38,031 bases of DNA from Pseudomonadota bacterium (GTDB lineage: Bacteria > Pseudomonadota > Alphaproteobacteria > Rhodobacterales > Rhodobacteraceae), in the NCBI GenBank assembly GCA_018240425.1, contig JAFEFU010000022.1:1-38031 (forward strand). The letters run 5' to 3'. Position 1 is the stretch's first letter. Every line of letters begins with the position of its first letter. Shown here in pieces: positions 28,277-38,031 of this stretch. The notes below the pieces were generated by a model. That model saw only the letters and a program-made list of their open reading frames with translations. It searched no databases and was not told the origin of the DNA. The position numbers and the translations under genes were made by a program.

Positions 28277-29163
28277 CCACCGCAAGGCCCGACGAACTCG
28301 ACGAATCGACTGCGCCCCTGATCGAGCACCTGATCGAACTGCGCACGCGGATCATCTGGTCGATCCTCGCCTTCGTGGTGGCGATGATCGCCTGCTACAC
28401 GGTGTGGAATCCGATCTTCAACTTCCTGACCCATCCGGTGTGCGGCGCGCTCGAGGCGCGGGGGCAGAATTGCAACCTCAGCCTCATCAAGCTGCAGGAA
28501 GGCTTTTTCGTCGCGGTCAGCATCGCCATGTTCGGCGGGCTGGTCCTGTCCTTTCCGATCATCGCCTATCAGCTGTGGCGGTTCGTGGCGCCGGGGCTTT
28601 ACAAATCCGAGAAAAGCGCCTTCCTGCCCTTCCTCATCGCCTCGCCGCTGATGTTTCTGGTGGGCGCGGCCTTCGCCTACTATGTGGTCCTGCCGATCGC
28701 CTTCAAGTTCTTCCTCGGCTTCCAGCAGGGGATGGTGGTGCCGCCGTCCGGCGAGGCCGCGAAGAACGCCGACATCCCTGCGGGCATCGTCTTCCAGGGC
28801 TCGGTCCAGGAATATCTCAGCCTGACGATGAAGCTCATCACCGCCTTCGGCATCTGCTTTCAGCTGCCGGTGCTTCTCACGCTGATGGGGCGGGCGGGAC
28901 TGGTCACCGCCAAGGGCCTGTCGTCGATGCGCAAGTATGCGGTGGTGGTGATCCTGATCGTCGCCGCCATCGTCACACCCCCCGACGTGATGAGCCAGCT
29001 GATCCTGTTCTTCGCCATCTATCCGCTTTACGAAGTGTCGATCTTCCTGATCCGCCGCCACGAGAAGAAGCGCGAGGCCCAGTTGCGCGCCGAGGGCCTG
29101 TGGTTCGAGGATGACGAGGAGGAGGGCGATTCCGACAGCACGACCGATGTGGCGAAGAAATGA
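28273..29163 (+). CDS. tatC: Twin-arginine translocase subunit TatC
   Basis: This is a six-helix membrane protein that recognises the twin-arginine signal. It has 296 residues. The N-terminal motif [20 protein letters not shown] holds the conserved HLIELR stretch and is followed by [20 protein letters not shown] and [20 protein letters not shown]. The last 25 or so residues are acidic and polar ([11 protein letters not shown]). Both ends overlap neighbours: tatB upstream and the DUF815 ATPase downstream (ATGA at 29160-29163). Confidence 0.97.
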   Translation: MTTARPDELDESTAPLIEHLIELRTRIIWSILAFVVAMIACYTVWNPIFNFLTHPVCGALEARGQNCNLSLIKLQEGFFVAVSIAMFGGLVLSFPIIAYQLWRFVAPGLYKSEKSAFLPFLIASPLMFLVGAAFAYYVVLPIAFKFFLGFQQGMVVPPSGEAAKNADIPAGIVFQGSVQEYLSLTMKLITAFGICFQLPVLLTLMGRAGLVTAKGLSSMRKYAVVVILIVAAIVTPPDVMSQLILFFAIYPLYEVSIFLIRRHEKKREAQLRAEGLWFEDDEEEGDSDSTTDVAKK

Positions 29164-30002
29164 GCGAGGCGCTGATGCGGCGCATCGCCGAGGCGCTTGA
29201 ACGGCTGGCCCCGGTGCCGGGGCGCGCGCCGGATTTCGCGAAGGCCGACGCCTTTGTCTGGCATGTCGCCCCCGACCGGCTGGACCCGGTGGCCGAGGTC
29301 GCCCGCGTCGATCTGGGCCTTCTGAAGGGGATCGACAGGGCGCGCGACATCCTTCTGGAGAACACCCTGCATTTCGCCGCCGGCCTGCCGGCGAACAACG
29401 CGCTTCTGTGGGGCGCGCGCGGGATGGGAAAGTCGAGCCTGGTCAAGGCGATCCACGCCGAAGTTCTTGCGCGTGGCCATGCCCTGGCCATCGTCGAGAT
29501 CAGCCGCGAGGATCTGGCCGCGATCGGGCGGCTGCTGTCGGTCCTGCGCGAGGCCCGTGACCGGCGCTTCCTTCTGTTCTGCGACGACCTGTCCTTCAGC
29601 CATGACGACCAGCATTACAAGGCGTTGAAGGCGGTTCTTGACGGCGGGATCGAGGGCCGGCCCGCGAACGTCATCTTCTACGCCACCTCGAACCGCCGCC
29701 ACCTGATGCCGCGCGAGATGATCGAGAACGAACGGTCGAGCGCCATCAACCCCTCCGAGGCGGTCGAGGAGAAGGTGTCGCTCTCGGATCGTTTCGGCCT
29801 GTGGCTGGGCTTCCATCCCTGTTCGCAGGACGAGTATCTGGCGATGATCCGGGCCTATTGCGATGCCCACGGGGTCGCGGTCGATGACGCGACGCTGCGC
29901 GCCGAGGCGATCGAATGGCAGGCGACACGGGGCGCGCGGTCGGGGCGGGTGGCCTGGCAGTTCTTCACCGATCTTGCGGCCCGGCACGGCATCCGCCTCT
30001 GA
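29160..30002 (+). CDS. DUF815-family AAA+ ATPase
   Basis: This is a 280-residue predicted ATPase. Walker [10 protein letters not shown] lies at residues 85-93 and Walker [11 protein letters not shown] at 137-146. [14 protein letters not shown] near 180-193 is the sensor-like segment and [12 protein letters not shown] is well conserved in DUF815. The ATG overlaps the tatC stop, so translation is coupled to the Tat operon. The family has no established function. A link with Tat substrates or membrane quality control is only suggested by position. It is followed by a 118-bp gap and clpP. Confidence 0.92.
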   Translation: MSEALMRRIAEALERLAPVPGRAPDFAKADAFVWHVAPDRLDPVAEVARVDLGLLKGIDRARDILLENTLHFAAGLPANNALLWGARGMGKSSLVKAIHAEVLARGHALAIVEISREDLAAIGRLLSVLREARDRRFLLFCDDLSFSHDDQHYKALKAVLDGGIEGRPANVIFYATSNRRHLMPREMIENERSSAINPSEAVEEKVSLSDRFGLWLGFHPCSQDEYLAMIRAYCDAHGVAVDDATLRAEAIEWQATRGARSGRVAWQFFTDLAARHGIRL

Positions 30003-30120
30003 GCCCCGCGACGCGCGGAACCGCCCGCGGCCCTTGCGGCCCCCGTCGCGCACCACTAAGACTCGGGTAAGACCGACCGCATAACACTAGAACCGCGACC
30101 CGAACCACTGGCAGGCGACC

Positions 30121-30753
30121 ATGAAAGACCCGATCGATACCTACATGAACACCCTCGTGCCGATCGTGGTCGAACAGACCTCGCGCGGGGAACGCTCCTA
30201 CGACATCTATTCGCGCCTTTTGAAGGAGCGGATCATCTTCCTGGCCGGCCCGGTCCATGACGGGCTTTCGACCCTGATCTGCGCGCAGCTCCTGTTCCTC
30301 GAGGCGGAAAACCCCTCGAAGGAAATCGCCATGTACATCAACAGCCCCGGCGGGGTCGTGACCTCGGGCCTGTCGATCTACGACACGATGCAATACATCA
30401 AGCCCAAGATCTCGACCCTGGTGATCGGGCAGGCGGCCTCGATGGGCTCGCTCCTGCTGACCGCGGGCGAAAAGGGGATGCGCTTCTCGCTTCCGAACAG
30501 CCGGGTCATGGTCCACCAGCCCTCGGGCGGCTATCAGGGCCAGGCGACCGACATCATGATCCATGCGCGCGAGACCGAAAAGCTGAAGCGGCGCCTGAAC
30601 GAAATCTACGTCCGCCACACCGGCAACGATCTGGCGACGGTCGAGGCCGCGCTCGAGCGCGACAATTTCATGTCGGCCGAGGACGCCAAGGAATGGGGCC
30701 TGATCGACGACATCCTGTCGTCGCGCGCCCCCGACGCGACCGACGAAAAGTGA
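30121..30753 (+). CDS. clpP: ATP-dependent Clp protease proteolytic subunit
   Basis: This is the serine protease barrel that degrades proteins fed in by ClpX or ClpA. It has 210 residues. The catalytic triad is S107 (in GQAASMGS), H132 (in VMVHQPSGG) and D181 (in ERDNFMS). [20 protein letters not shown] and [11 protein letters not shown] are typical. A rho-independent terminator follows the stop, so much of the transcript probably ends before clpX, which may have its own promoter. Confidence 0.98.
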   Translation: MKDPIDTYMNTLVPIVVEQTSRGERSYDIYSRLLKERIIFLAGPVHDGLSTLICAQLLFLEAENPSKEIAMYINSPGGVVTSGLSIYDTMQYIKPKISTLVIGQAASMGSLLLTAGEKGMRFSLPNSRVMVHQPSGGYQGQATDIMIHARETEKLKRRLNEIYVRHTGNDLATVEAALERDNFMSAEDAKEWGLIDDILSSRAPDATDEK

Positions 30754-30757
30754 GGGC

Positions 30758-30780
30758 TCCCGCCAGGGGGCGGGATTTTT
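30758..30780 (+). terminator. Rho-independent terminator after clpP
   Basis: A 7-bp perfect stem TCCCGCC (30758-30764) / GGCGGGA (30769-30775) with an AGGG loop is followed directly by TTTTT. It begins 5 bp after the clpP stop. Confidence 0.8.
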
Positions 30781-30872
30781 GACGTTGTGATGGACAAGGT
30801 GCTGCCCTAATCTTGACGAAAAGGGCGGCTTCAAATGGCCCGGAGGTCCGGGCCAGGCCGCAGAGGATGACG

Positions 30873-32141
<1,269 letters not shown>

Positions 32142-32300
32142 CCGGGGGTCGGATCGCGCCCTCTCTTCTGCGGCAGTGCCTTGATCGCAATCGGGTTCTT
32201 CACCGGGGCAGCGCGCTGGCTTCGGATGAGCCGGGTTCCGTCTTGGCCGTTCAGCCTGTACGCGCCTGCCCTTTCACCGTGGTTCAAGTATCCCGGGGGT

Positions 32301-32333
32301 CAGGGGGCAGGGCCCCCTGCCTTCGGCCCCCTG
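32301..32333. terminator. Hairpin between convergent clpX and dCTP deaminase genes
   Basis: CAGGGGGC (32301-32308) pairs with GCCCCCTG at 32312-32319 and also with a second copy at 32326-32333. There is no U-run. The location just before the convergent gene's stop and the G+C-rich stem suggest a terminator or boundary hairpin that serves both strands. Confidence 0.4.
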
Positions 32334-32335
32334 CC

Positions 32336-33415
32336 TCAGGTGCGGAAATGCTTGGACAGCTTCAGCCCCTGTCCCTGGTAATTCGAGGCGATGCCGGCGC
32401 CATAGAGCCGTTCGGGCCGCTCCTGCATCCGCTCATAGACCAGCCGACCCACGACCTGCCCGTCCTCCAGCACGAACGGCGCCTCGTGGCAGCGCACCTC
32501 GAGCACCCCGCGTGAGCCTTGGCCGCCCGCGGCGCCGTGGCCGAAGCCCGGATCGAAGAAGCCGGCGTAGTGGACGCGGAATTCGCCGACCATCGCCAGA
32601 TAGGGGGCCATCTCCGCGGCATGGTCGGGCGGGATGGTCACGGCCTCGCGGCTGACGAGGATGTAGAAGGCGCCGGGGTCGAGGATGATGCGGCTGTCGC
32701 GGGTGCGCACCTCCTCCCAATAGTCGGCGGGGGCGTAGTGGCCGATGCGGTCGAGGTCGATGACGCCGGTGTGCGGCTTGGCGCGGTAGCCGACCAGATC
32801 GCCCGCGCGCGGGCTGAGATCGACGGAGAAGCCCAGCCCCCCGGAGATGAGGGCGCGGCCCGAGACAAGCGGGCTGGCGGCGTGCAGCGCCGCGAGTTCG
32901 CCATCCGACAGGATCGCCTGCCCGGCGCGAAAGCGGATCTGGTTCAGGCGCATTCCCGGCCGGACGAGGACCGAGAAGGAGCGCGGGCAGATCTCGGCGT
33001 AAAGCGGCCCCTGATAGCCCTCGGCGATGCGGTCGAACTCGACGCCCCCGTCGGTGATCGTCCGGGTCAGGAGGTCGAGCCGCCCGGTCGAGCTTTTGGC
33101 ATTGGCGACGGCGCTGAGCCCCGGCGGCAGGGCGAGGCTCTCCATCAGCGGCACCAGATAGACGCAGCCCTTTTCCAGGACCGCACCGCCCGTGAGGTCG
33201 ATCCGGTGCATCTCGAATTCCGAGATCCGGCTGGCGACCGTCCGGCCGAGGCCCGCCAGGAACGAGGCCCGGACCCGATAGGCGACCTGGCCCAGCCGCA
33301 GGTCGAGGCTGGCGGGCTGCACCTGCCCCTCGCCGATCGCCGGGCTGGCGGTGATCGCGTCCGAGGCGATCATCCGGCGGATGCCGCGGTCGGCCAGAAC
33401 CCCGATGTCGGTCAT
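32336..33415 (-). CDS. 2'-deoxycytidine 5'-triphosphate deaminase, long two-domain form
   Basis: This enzyme is predicted to deaminate dCTP to dUTP for thymidylate synthesis. It has 359 residues from the ATG at 33415 (MTDIGVLADRGIRRMI), preceded by GGGGGA. An ATG at 33436 would lie inside the terminator stem of the tRNA and was rejected. Two dUTPase/DCD-like repeats are visible: QPASLDLRLGQVAYRVRASF with SAVANAKSSTGRLDLLTRTI in the first half, and the second with GYRAKPHTGVIDLDRIGHYA, HYAGFFDPGFGHG and EVRCHEAPFVLEDGQVVGRL. This long form is known from alphaproteobacteria. It is convergent with clpX. Confidence 0.92.
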   Translation of the reverse strand: MTDIGVLADRGIRRMIASDAITASPAIGEGQVQPASLDLRLGQVAYRVRASFLAGLGRTVASRISEFEMHRIDLTGGAVLEKGCVYLVPLMESLALPPGLSAVANAKSSTGRLDLLTRTITDGGVEFDRIAEGYQGPLYAEICPRSFSVLVRPGMRLNQIRFRAGQAILSDGELAALHAASPLVSGRALISGGLGFSVDLSPRAGDLVGYRAKPHTGVIDLDRIGHYAPADYWEEVRTRDSRIILDPGAFYILVSREAVTIPPDHAAEMAPYLAMVGEFRVHYAGFFDPGFGHGAAGGQGSRGVLEVRCHEAPFVLEDGQVVGRLVYERMQERPERLYGAGIASNYQGQGLKLSKHFRT

Positions 33416-33434
33416 GCGATCCCCCGGAAAAGCC

Positions 33435-33464
33435 AAGGCCCATCCCTGCGACAGGATGGGCCTT
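33435..33464 (-). terminator. Rho-independent terminator of tRNA-Pro
   Basis: Perfect 11-bp stem: on the + strand AAGGCCCATCC (33435-33445) and GGATGGGCCTT (33454-33464), with an 8-base loop. Read on the minus strand it is followed 3 bases later by TTTT. It starts 9 bp after the tRNA 3' end. Confidence 0.82.
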
Positions 33465-33472
33465 TGTCGAAA

Positions 33473-33550
33473 TGGTCGGGCCGGTGAGATTCGAACTCAC
33501 GACCTTCCGCCCCCCAGACGGACGCGCTAACCAGGCTGCGCCACGGCCCG
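33473..33550 (-). tRNA. tRNA-Pro (anticodon GGG)
   Basis: Read on the minus strand, the 7-bp acceptor stem CGGGCCG/CGGCCCG is perfect, with discriminator A and an encoded CCA at 33473-33475. The T-arm contains GTGAGTTCGAATCTCAC. The anticodon stem TCCGT/GCGGA (one G-U) encloses the loop CTGGGGG, giving anticodon GGG (CCC/CCU codons). The D-arm has GCGC and the AGCCTGGTTA loop. The 78-base length includes CCA. Confidence 0.95.
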
Positions 33551-33624
33551 ACAGGGGGCTCTATAAGCCGGTTCGCAGGGCGGGGGCAAGCGGCAAAACG
33601 CATGGGCGCCGGGGCTTTTCCGGC

Positions 33625-34356
33625 CTAGGGCCGCGAGCGCTGGCCATCGGCCGCGCGGCGGGCGTGAAGCACCTGCAACCGTTGGTAAATCTCGGTCAGC
33701 TCGGTCTGCCGCTGGGCGGCGTGATAGGCGGTCATCGCCCGCAGGAGCGCCGCCGCCGGCAGGATGACGCCTTCGGATGGCGCATCCCCCGGATGGGGGC
33801 TGCGCTCGGCCTGGCCCGTCAGCGCCTGCGCGGCCTCGCGGTCGCGCTGAAGGTCGGCACGGGCCAGGACACCGGGGGCGCGGTCGGGCAGCGGGCCGCC
33901 GCCGCGGGTGATGGGGCTGGTGGGGAACAGGTCGGTCACGGCGTCTTCCGGCAGTTCGGGCGCGGCTTCATCGACCAGATCTGCGGCAATGTCCAGTGGC
34001 GCGGCCGGGGCAGATGCATTCAGGGCAGCAGCATTCACGGCAGGCGCATCCGGGGCCGGACCGGCGGCAGGCTCGCCCTCATGGCCGTGGCCGGCCAGCC
34101 CGGCGACATGGCGCACGCCCTGCTCGCGCAAGAGTTTCTGGACGCCGCGGATGGTCAGGCCGTCCTCGTGCAGAAGCCGCTTGATCCCGCCCAGGAGCGC
34201 CACGTCTGCGGGCCGGTAATAGCGCCGCCCGCCGGCGCGCTTGACCGGCTTGATCTGGGCAAAGCGGCTTTCCCAGAAGCGCAGCACATGCGCGGGCGTG
34301 TCGAGCGCGTCGGCAACTTCGCTGATGGTGCGGAAAGCCTCGGCCGACTTGGACAT
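33625..34356 (-). CDS. MerR-family transcriptional regulator
   Basis: This is a 243-residue regulator. The N-terminal HTH (residues about 8-75) has the MerR pattern [20 protein letters not shown], then [20 protein letters not shown] and [20 protein letters not shown]. The middle (about 90-180) is Ala/Pro-rich and probably flexible. The C-terminus is helical ([20 protein letters not shown]). No metal- or drug-binding motif was seen, so the signal is unknown. It directly follows ihfA (11 bp apart), the usual arrangement in alphaproteobacteria. Confidence 0.92.
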   Translation of the reverse strand: MSKSAEAFRTISEVADALDTPAHVLRFWESRFAQIKPVKRAGGRRYYRPADVALLGGIKRLLHEDGLTIRGVQKLLREQGVRHVAGLAGHGHEGEPAAGPAPDAPAVNAAALNASAPAAPLDIAADLVDEAAPELPEDAVTDLFPTSPITRGGGPLPDRAPGVLARADLQRDREAAQALTGQAERSPHPGDAPSEGVILPAAALLRAMTAYHAAQRQTELTEIYQRLQVLHARRAADGQRSRP

Positions 34357-34367
34357 CGCGGGCGCCC

Positions 34368-34670
34368 TCAGCGGCGGTTTCCGGTCGCCACGCGCTCTTT
34401 CATCAGGTGCGAGGGGCGGAAGGTCATCACCCGGCGCGGATGGATCGGAACTTCGTCGCCGGTCTTGGGGTTGCGGCCGATGCGGGCCGACTTGGCGCGC
34501 ACCGAGAAGGTGCCGAAGGACGAGATCTTGACGGTTTCACCCGCGGCAAGGGCGTCGGACATGTGCTGGAGCACGCTTTCGACCAGCTGCGCGGATTCGT
34601 TTCGCGACAGGCCGACGGCCGTGTAGACGGCCTCGCTCAGATCCATGCGGGTCAAGGTCTTGTCGCTCAT
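34368..34670 (-). CDS. ihfA: Integration host factor subunit alpha
   Basis: This DNA-bending protein forms a heterodimer with IhfB and serves in recombination, replication and transcription. It has 100 residues. Diagnostic parts are [20 protein letters not shown] at the N-terminus, [20 protein letters not shown] in the centre and the beta-arm [20 protein letters not shown] with the intercalating proline (GRNPKTG). A candidate promoter lies 30-58 bp upstream. The merR-type gene follows. Confidence 0.97.
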   Translation of the reverse strand: MSDKTLTRMDLSEAVYTAVGLSRNESAQLVESVLQHMSDALAAGETVKISSFGTFSVRAKSARIGRNPKTGDEVPIHPRRVMTFRPSHLMKERVATGNRR

Positions 34671-34699
34671 CCACTCCCCCTGTGCCTGAAATCGGGGTC

Positions 34700-34728
34700 A
34701 GGATGGGGGCATTGAATTTACGAGTCAA
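34700..34728 (-). promoter_or_regulatory. Candidate promoter of ihfA
   Basis: On the minus strand TTGACT (34723-34728, five of six consensus bases) and CATCCT (34700-34705, three of six) are 17 bp apart, 29 bp before the ihfA start, in an AT-rich part of the 94-bp gap behind fabH. Confidence 0.4.
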
Positions 34729-34764
34729 TATCAATGGCTTGGAAAGAGCTTTTCAGGCGGCGAT

Positions 34765-35739
34765 TCACCAGCGGAGAACCACCGCCCCCCAGGCCAGACC
34801 GCCGCCGATCGCCTCGGTCACGACGATGTCGCCTTCGCTGACCTGGCCGCGTGCCTTGCCCACCGAAAGGGCGAGGGGAATCGAGGCGGCCGAGGTGTTG
34901 CCGTGGTCCTGCACGGTGACCACGACCCGCTCCATCGGAACCTGCATCCGCCGGGCGGTGCCCTCGATGATGCGCAGGTTGGCCTGGTGGGGGACGATCC
35001 AGTCGACATCGGCGGCGCTCAGGCCCGCCTTGTCCAGCGCCGTGTGGGCGGTTTCCGCAAGCTTTTCAATGGCATGTCGAAAGACCTGATTGCCCTGCAT
35101 CCGCAGGTGGCCGGCGGTTCCGCTGGTCGAGACGCCGCCGTCCACATAGAGGAGATCGAGGTGCGATCCGTCGGAATTCAGGTCGGCCGACAGGATGCCG
35201 CGGTCGGCCGCGGTGCCCTCGCCGCCGGCGGCTTCGAGGATCAGCGCCCCGGCCCCGTCGCCGAAAAGGACGCAGGTCGAGCGGTCGGTGAAGTCGAGGA
35301 TGCGGCTGAAGGTCTCGGCGCCGATCACCATCACCCGGCGCGCCTGGCCGGCAAGGATCAGCGCATTGGCGTTGGCCAGCGCGAAGACGAATCCGGCGCA
35401 GACCGCCTGAACGTCGAAGGCAAATCCCGTGGTCAATCCGATCTTTGCCTGGATCATTGTTGCGACCGAAGGGAAGGTCAGATCCGGGGTCGAGGTGGCG
35501 ACGATGATCGCGTCGATGTCGGCGGCCCCGAGTCCCGCGTCGTCAAGCGCGGCGCGCGCGGCGGCGGCGCCGAGGTCGGAGGTGGTCTCGCCCTCGGCGG
35601 CGAAATGGCGCCGCTCGATCCCCGAGCGGGTGCGGATCCATTCGTCGCTGGTGTCCAGGCTGGCCTCGAACTCGGCATTGGGAACCACGCGGGCGGGCAG
35701 ATAGTGGCCCACACCCCTCACTACGGCACGAATGGTCAT
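34765..35739 (-). CDS. fabH: 3-oxoacyl-[acyl-carrier-protein] synthase III
   Basis: FabH condenses acetyl-CoA with malonyl-ACP to start fatty acid synthesis. It has 324 residues. The catalytic triad is C114 (in QAVCAGFVFA), H251 (in IVPHQANLRI) and N281 (in DHGNTSAASI). The GGGLAWGAVVLRW end is typical. The start overlaps the plsX stop by 4 bp, so the two are coupled. The order plsX-fabH-ihfA is conserved in alphaproteobacteria. Confidence 0.98.
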   Translation of the reverse strand: MTIRAVVRGVGHYLPARVVPNAEFEASLDTSDEWIRTRSGIERRHFAAEGETTSDLGAAAARAALDDAGLGAADIDAIIVATSTPDLTFPSVATMIQAKIGLTTGFAFDVQAVCAGFVFALANANALILAGQARRVMVIGAETFSRILDFTDRSTCVLFGDGAGALILEAAGGEGTAADRGILSADLNSDGSHLDLLYVDGGVSTSGTAGHLRMQGNQVFRHAIEKLAETAHTALDKAGLSAADVDWIVPHQANLRIIEGTARRMQVPMERVVVTVQDHGNTSAASIPLALSVGKARGQVSEGDIVVTEAIGGGLAWGAVVLRW

Positions 35740-36860
35740 TCAGCGGTTCCGTTCTTTTCGCCGGCTTCGGTCCGGGCATCCTGCCCCGCCGCCGCGGCAG
35801 AGGCAACCCGGGCCTTGAGCCGTTCGGTGAAGCCCGAGGCGGCGAGGCGGCGGGCCAGCTGGATTGCGGCCGACACGCCGGTGGCGTCGGCCGACCCGTG
35901 CGACTTGACCACGGTGCCGTTCAGCCCGAGGAACACCCCGCCGTTCACCCGGCGCGGGTCGATCCGCTGTTGCAGGGCCCGCAGCGAGCCAAGCGCCAGG
36001 AGCGCGCCAAGCCGCGACAGAAGGGTGGAGTTGAACGCCTCGCGCAGGAAGTCCCCGATCAGCTTGGCGGTGCCCTCGCCGGTTTTCAGGGCGATGTTGC
36101 CGGTGAAGCCGTCGGTGACGATCACGTCGACCCGGCCCGACGGCAGGTCGCTGCCTTCGACGAAGCCGACATAGTCGAAGGTGCCGGCCTCGGTCGCGGC
36201 GGCGATCAGGTCCTGGGCTTCGCGGATTTCGGCGCGGCCCTTGTGCTCCTCGGTGCCGACGTTCAGCAGGCCCACGCGCGGGCGGGAAAGGCCAAGGCCG
36301 TTGCGCGCGTAGGAGGCCCCCATCAGCGCATATTGCAGAAGGTCGGGGGCATCGGCCTTGATGTCGGCCCCCACGTCGAGCATGACCGCAAAGCCGCGGG
36401 CGGTGCGGTTCGGCCAGAGGCAGGCGATGGCCGGGCGGTTGATGCCGGGCAGCTTGCGCAGGCGGATCATCGACAGCGCCATCAGCGCGCCGGTGTTCCC
36501 GCACGAGACGGCGGCGGCGGCGCGCCCGTCCCTGACCGCGTCCAGCGTCGACCACATCGAGGTCGCCTGGCCGTGGCGCATCACCTGGCTGGGCTTGTCC
36601 TCCATCGTCACCACGCCCTCGGCATGGCAGATGGTGGCGCGTCCGGCCAGTTCGGGGCGTTTGGCGATCAGGGACGCAAGCTCGGGTTCGGACCCGTGGA
36701 CAAGGAAGTGCAGGTCCGGGCAGTGCGCGAGGCTGTCGGCCATGCCGGCGACGACGGCGGCCGCTCCGCGGTCGCCGCCCATCGCATCAATGGAAATGAC
36801 GATTCGATCCGTCCGGCCCGAGACGCTCGGCTCCCCCGTCTGGGTATCGTCAGGCGGCAT
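35736..36860 (-). CDS. plsX: Phosphate acyltransferase PlsX
   Basis: PlsX makes acyl-phosphate from acyl-ACP, the donor for the first acylation in phospholipid synthesis. It has 374 residues. VISIDAMGGDRGAAAVVAGM near residues 21-40 is the diagnostic start of the domain, followed by VMRHGQATSMWSTLDAVRDG, SCGNTGALMALSMI and VTDGFTGNIALKTGEGTAKL. The first 18 or so residues (MPPDDTQTGEPSVSGRTD) are a variable extension, and no clear Shine-Dalgarno was found before the ATG at 36860. rpmF is 25 bp upstream, so both are probably co-transcribed. Confidence 0.97.
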   Translation of the reverse strand: MPPDDTQTGEPSVSGRTDRIVISIDAMGGDRGAAAVVAGMADSLAHCPDLHFLVHGSEPELASLIAKRPELAGRATICHAEGVVTMEDKPSQVMRHGQATSMWSTLDAVRDGRAAAAVSCGNTGALMALSMIRLRKLPGINRPAIACLWPNRTARGFAVMLDVGADIKADAPDLLQYALMGASYARNGLGLSRPRVGLLNVGTEEHKGRAEIREAQDLIAAATEAGTFDYVGFVEGSDLPSGRVDVIVTDGFTGNIALKTGEGTAKLIGDFLREAFNSTLLSRLGALLALGSLRALQQRIDPRRVNGGVFLGLNGTVVKSHGSADATGVSAAIQLARRLAASGFTERLKARVASAAAAGQDARTEAGEKNGTAE

Positions 36861-36885
36861 GGGGCGCGGGACCGGTCACGCCGCC

Positions 36886-37092
36886 TCAGGCGGCCGCGTC
36901 GTCCAGATCGACTTCCGCCGCCTGGGCGACGATTTCCCTGCCGTCATAGTGGCCGCAGGCGCCGCAGACGTGATGCGGGCGCTTCAGCTCGCCGCAGTTC
37001 GGGCATTCGTTGGGATTCGCGGCGACCAGCGCATCATGGGCGCGGCGCATGTTGCGGCGGGACCGCGTGGTCCGGTTCTGGGGGACAGCCAT
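36886..37092 (-). CDS. rpmF: 50S ribosomal protein L32
   Basis: This is a small ribosomal protein with 68 residues. It starts [20 protein letters not shown] and has the zinc-ribbon cysteines C30, C33, C43 and C46 (CPNC then CGAC), so it is the zinc-binding form. The C-terminus is acidic ([10 protein letters not shown]). It lies between DUF177 and plsX, the widely conserved order. Confidence 0.97.
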   Translation of the reverse strand: MAVPQNRTTRSRRNMRRAHDALVAANPNECPNCGELKRPHHVCGACGHYDGREIVAQAAEVDLDDAAA

Positions 37093-37290
37093 GTCACAAC
37101 CTCGGGTTTCTGGGGGCGGGGCCCCGGTTTTCCAGGGGTGTCGTCACTGGTTGCCGAAACGCGACCGGGTGCGAACCCAAGATAGAAGCAAGGCCGGGAA
37201 CATACTGCGATTCCGCGCGGGCGCAAGTCTTTTCTGGCCGCTCGCGGCCGGAGTGCCGCAGGGTATTGCTGCATTGCGGCATCCGCAGCC

Positions 37291-37848
37291 CTATCGCGTC
37301 TTGCCGCCCTCTCCGGCCTTGCCCAGAAGGTCGGCGAGGCCGGCAAAGGGGCGCATCCTTTCGTCGGTCAGGGGTTCGGCGCCGTCCGAGGCGGCGACAT
37401 GGCCCGAGAAGGCGGCGCCGGGGGCGCGGGGGTAGGGCGGCAGGGCCAGCGCCAGGGCCTCGGTCAGGACCGCGCCCAGGTCGATCACGTCGCCCAGGGG
37501 TTCGATGCTGTCATCCTCGGGCATCTCGGTCTCTTCGGCCTCGGGCTCGTGCCAGTCGGCGAGATAGCGGCGCTCGACCGGCTCGTCGATGCGCGCCGCG
37601 ACCGGATCGAGCGTCACGATGCAGGCCTGGACGACATCGGCGCTCAGCCGGGCGCTGAGGGCGAAGTCGTTGCGGCCGGCCGGGCGGATCTCGCCGGTCA
37701 GGCGCACATGCGGCAGGTCGAGCAGCCCGAGCGCCGCGGCGATCGCGGTGCGCTCGGCCGCCTCGGGGGCGAGGTCGAAGCGCAGGGGTTTGCGCTGCGG
37801 CAGGGCGGCGCGGCGGATCGGGTGCGAAAAGGGCTGTTGGTCCTGCAT
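37291..37848 (-). CDS. DUF177 (YceD-like) protein
   Basis: This is a 185-residue protein of the family found upstream of rpmF and implicated in 23S rRNA metabolism. The segment LTGEIRPAGRNDFALSARLS, then VVQACIVTLDPVAARIDEPV, is the conserved core. The acidic stretch PEAEETEMPEDDSIEPLGD with VIDLGAVLTEALALALPPYP matches the family's C-terminal half. A 198-bp gap separates it from rpmF, long enough for a separate rpmF promoter. Confidence 0.92.
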   Translation of the reverse strand: MQDQQPFSHPIRRAALPQRKPLRFDLAPEAAERTAIAAALGLLDLPHVRLTGEIRPAGRNDFALSARLSADVVQACIVTLDPVAARIDEPVERRYLADWHEPEAEETEMPEDDSIEPLGDVIDLGAVLTEALALALPPYPRAPGAAFSGHVAASDGAEPLTDERMRPFAGLADLLGKAGEGGKTR

Positions 37849-38009
37849 GATCGGGTCCGCGCGATGCCCGGGGGCCCCTGGGTGGCCGTGAAGGCGGGTC
37901 GGTCATGGTTTCGGTCCTTGTCGGACAGGCCCGCCATGATGTAATCGGGATAGTAGCCTTCGTGTCGGAAGGCAAGCATGCGGAACGGCGCGAGGGCAGT
38001 GTGAGGCTG

Positions 38010-38031
38010 ATGAGACGTTTTACCAAGGCCG
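38010..38031 (+). CDS. Start of a divergent gene, probably bamE (outer membrane assembly factor)
   Basis: Only MRRFTKA is visible before the window ends. The basic start looks like the beginning of a signal peptide. In related genomes the small lipoprotein gene bamE lies divergently beside DUF177, which is the main reason for the call. A GTG at 38001 is an alternative start in the same frame, and the frame is open to the end of the window. Confidence 0.45.

Noticed and set aside
33416..33436. Longer N-terminus of the dCTP deaminase starting at 33436
   Set aside because: That ATG is part of the perfect terminator stem behind tRNA-Pro, while the ATG at 33415 has a GGGGGA ribosome binding site and the family N-terminus.
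37698..37979. Minus-strand frame upstream of DUF177 (MLAFRHEGYYPD...)
   Set aside because: It overlaps DUF177 in another frame for half its length, turns Arg/Pro-rich, and the intergenic part is better explained as the divergent promoter region.

Overview
The window is a dense, high-G+C (about two thirds by eye) stretch of chromosome from an alphaproteobacterium, almost certainly Rhodobacteraceae/Paracoccaceae. The evidence is the nuo operon carrying the small extra genes typical of that family, the tail nuoN-birA-coaX-RNase J, the block yceD(DUF177)-rpmF-plsX-fabH-ihfA-merR-tRNA-Pro, the long dCTP deaminase, and a Hint-domain protein and a VPLPA-CTERM protein of the type seen in this group.

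Region 1 (1-18240, + strand) is the distal two thirds of the respiratory complex I operon: the end of nuoE, then nuoF, G, H, I, J, K, L, M and N, followed by biotin ligase (birA), type III pantothenate kinase (coaX) and RNase J, mostly with overlapping or nearly touching ends. Non-subunit genes lie between the subunits: a membrane-anchored helix-hairpin-helix protein and a DUF5337-like protein before nuoF, five small ORFs between nuoF and nuoG, a lipoprotein between nuoG and nuoH, a carboxymuconolactone-decarboxylase-like protein between nuoI and nuoJ, and a Rap1a/Tai immunity-like secreted protein between nuoJ and nuoK. Several of these have visibly lower G+C than the nuo genes.

Region 2 (18288-24352, - strand) holds a DEAD-box RNA helicase, a VPLPA-CTERM secreted protein, an orphan 229-residue gene, prfC (release factor 3) and a Hint-domain protein. 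The last 72 bp of prfC occur twice, about 780 bp apart, and the orphan gene sits between the copies. It has low G+C and starts inside the prfC stop codon. This is the best candidate in the window for a small acquired module.

Region 3 (24484-30002) has an atypical SDR, an orphan ABC ATPase, a WYL/YafY-type regulator with a perfect 22-bp inverted repeat beside its start, and a compact tatA-tatB-tatC-DUF815 ATPase operon. Region 4 (30121-33550) has clpP, clpX, a convergent dCTP deaminase and tRNA-Pro(GGG). Region 5 (33625-38031) is the minus-strand DUF177-rpmF-plsX-fabH-ihfA-merR cluster, which links ribosome, fatty acid and phospholipid synthesis, with the divergent start of what is probably bamE at the right edge.

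No CRISPR array, integrase, transposase, rRNA or replication origin was seen. Family names were assigned by reading the proteins, without database searches.
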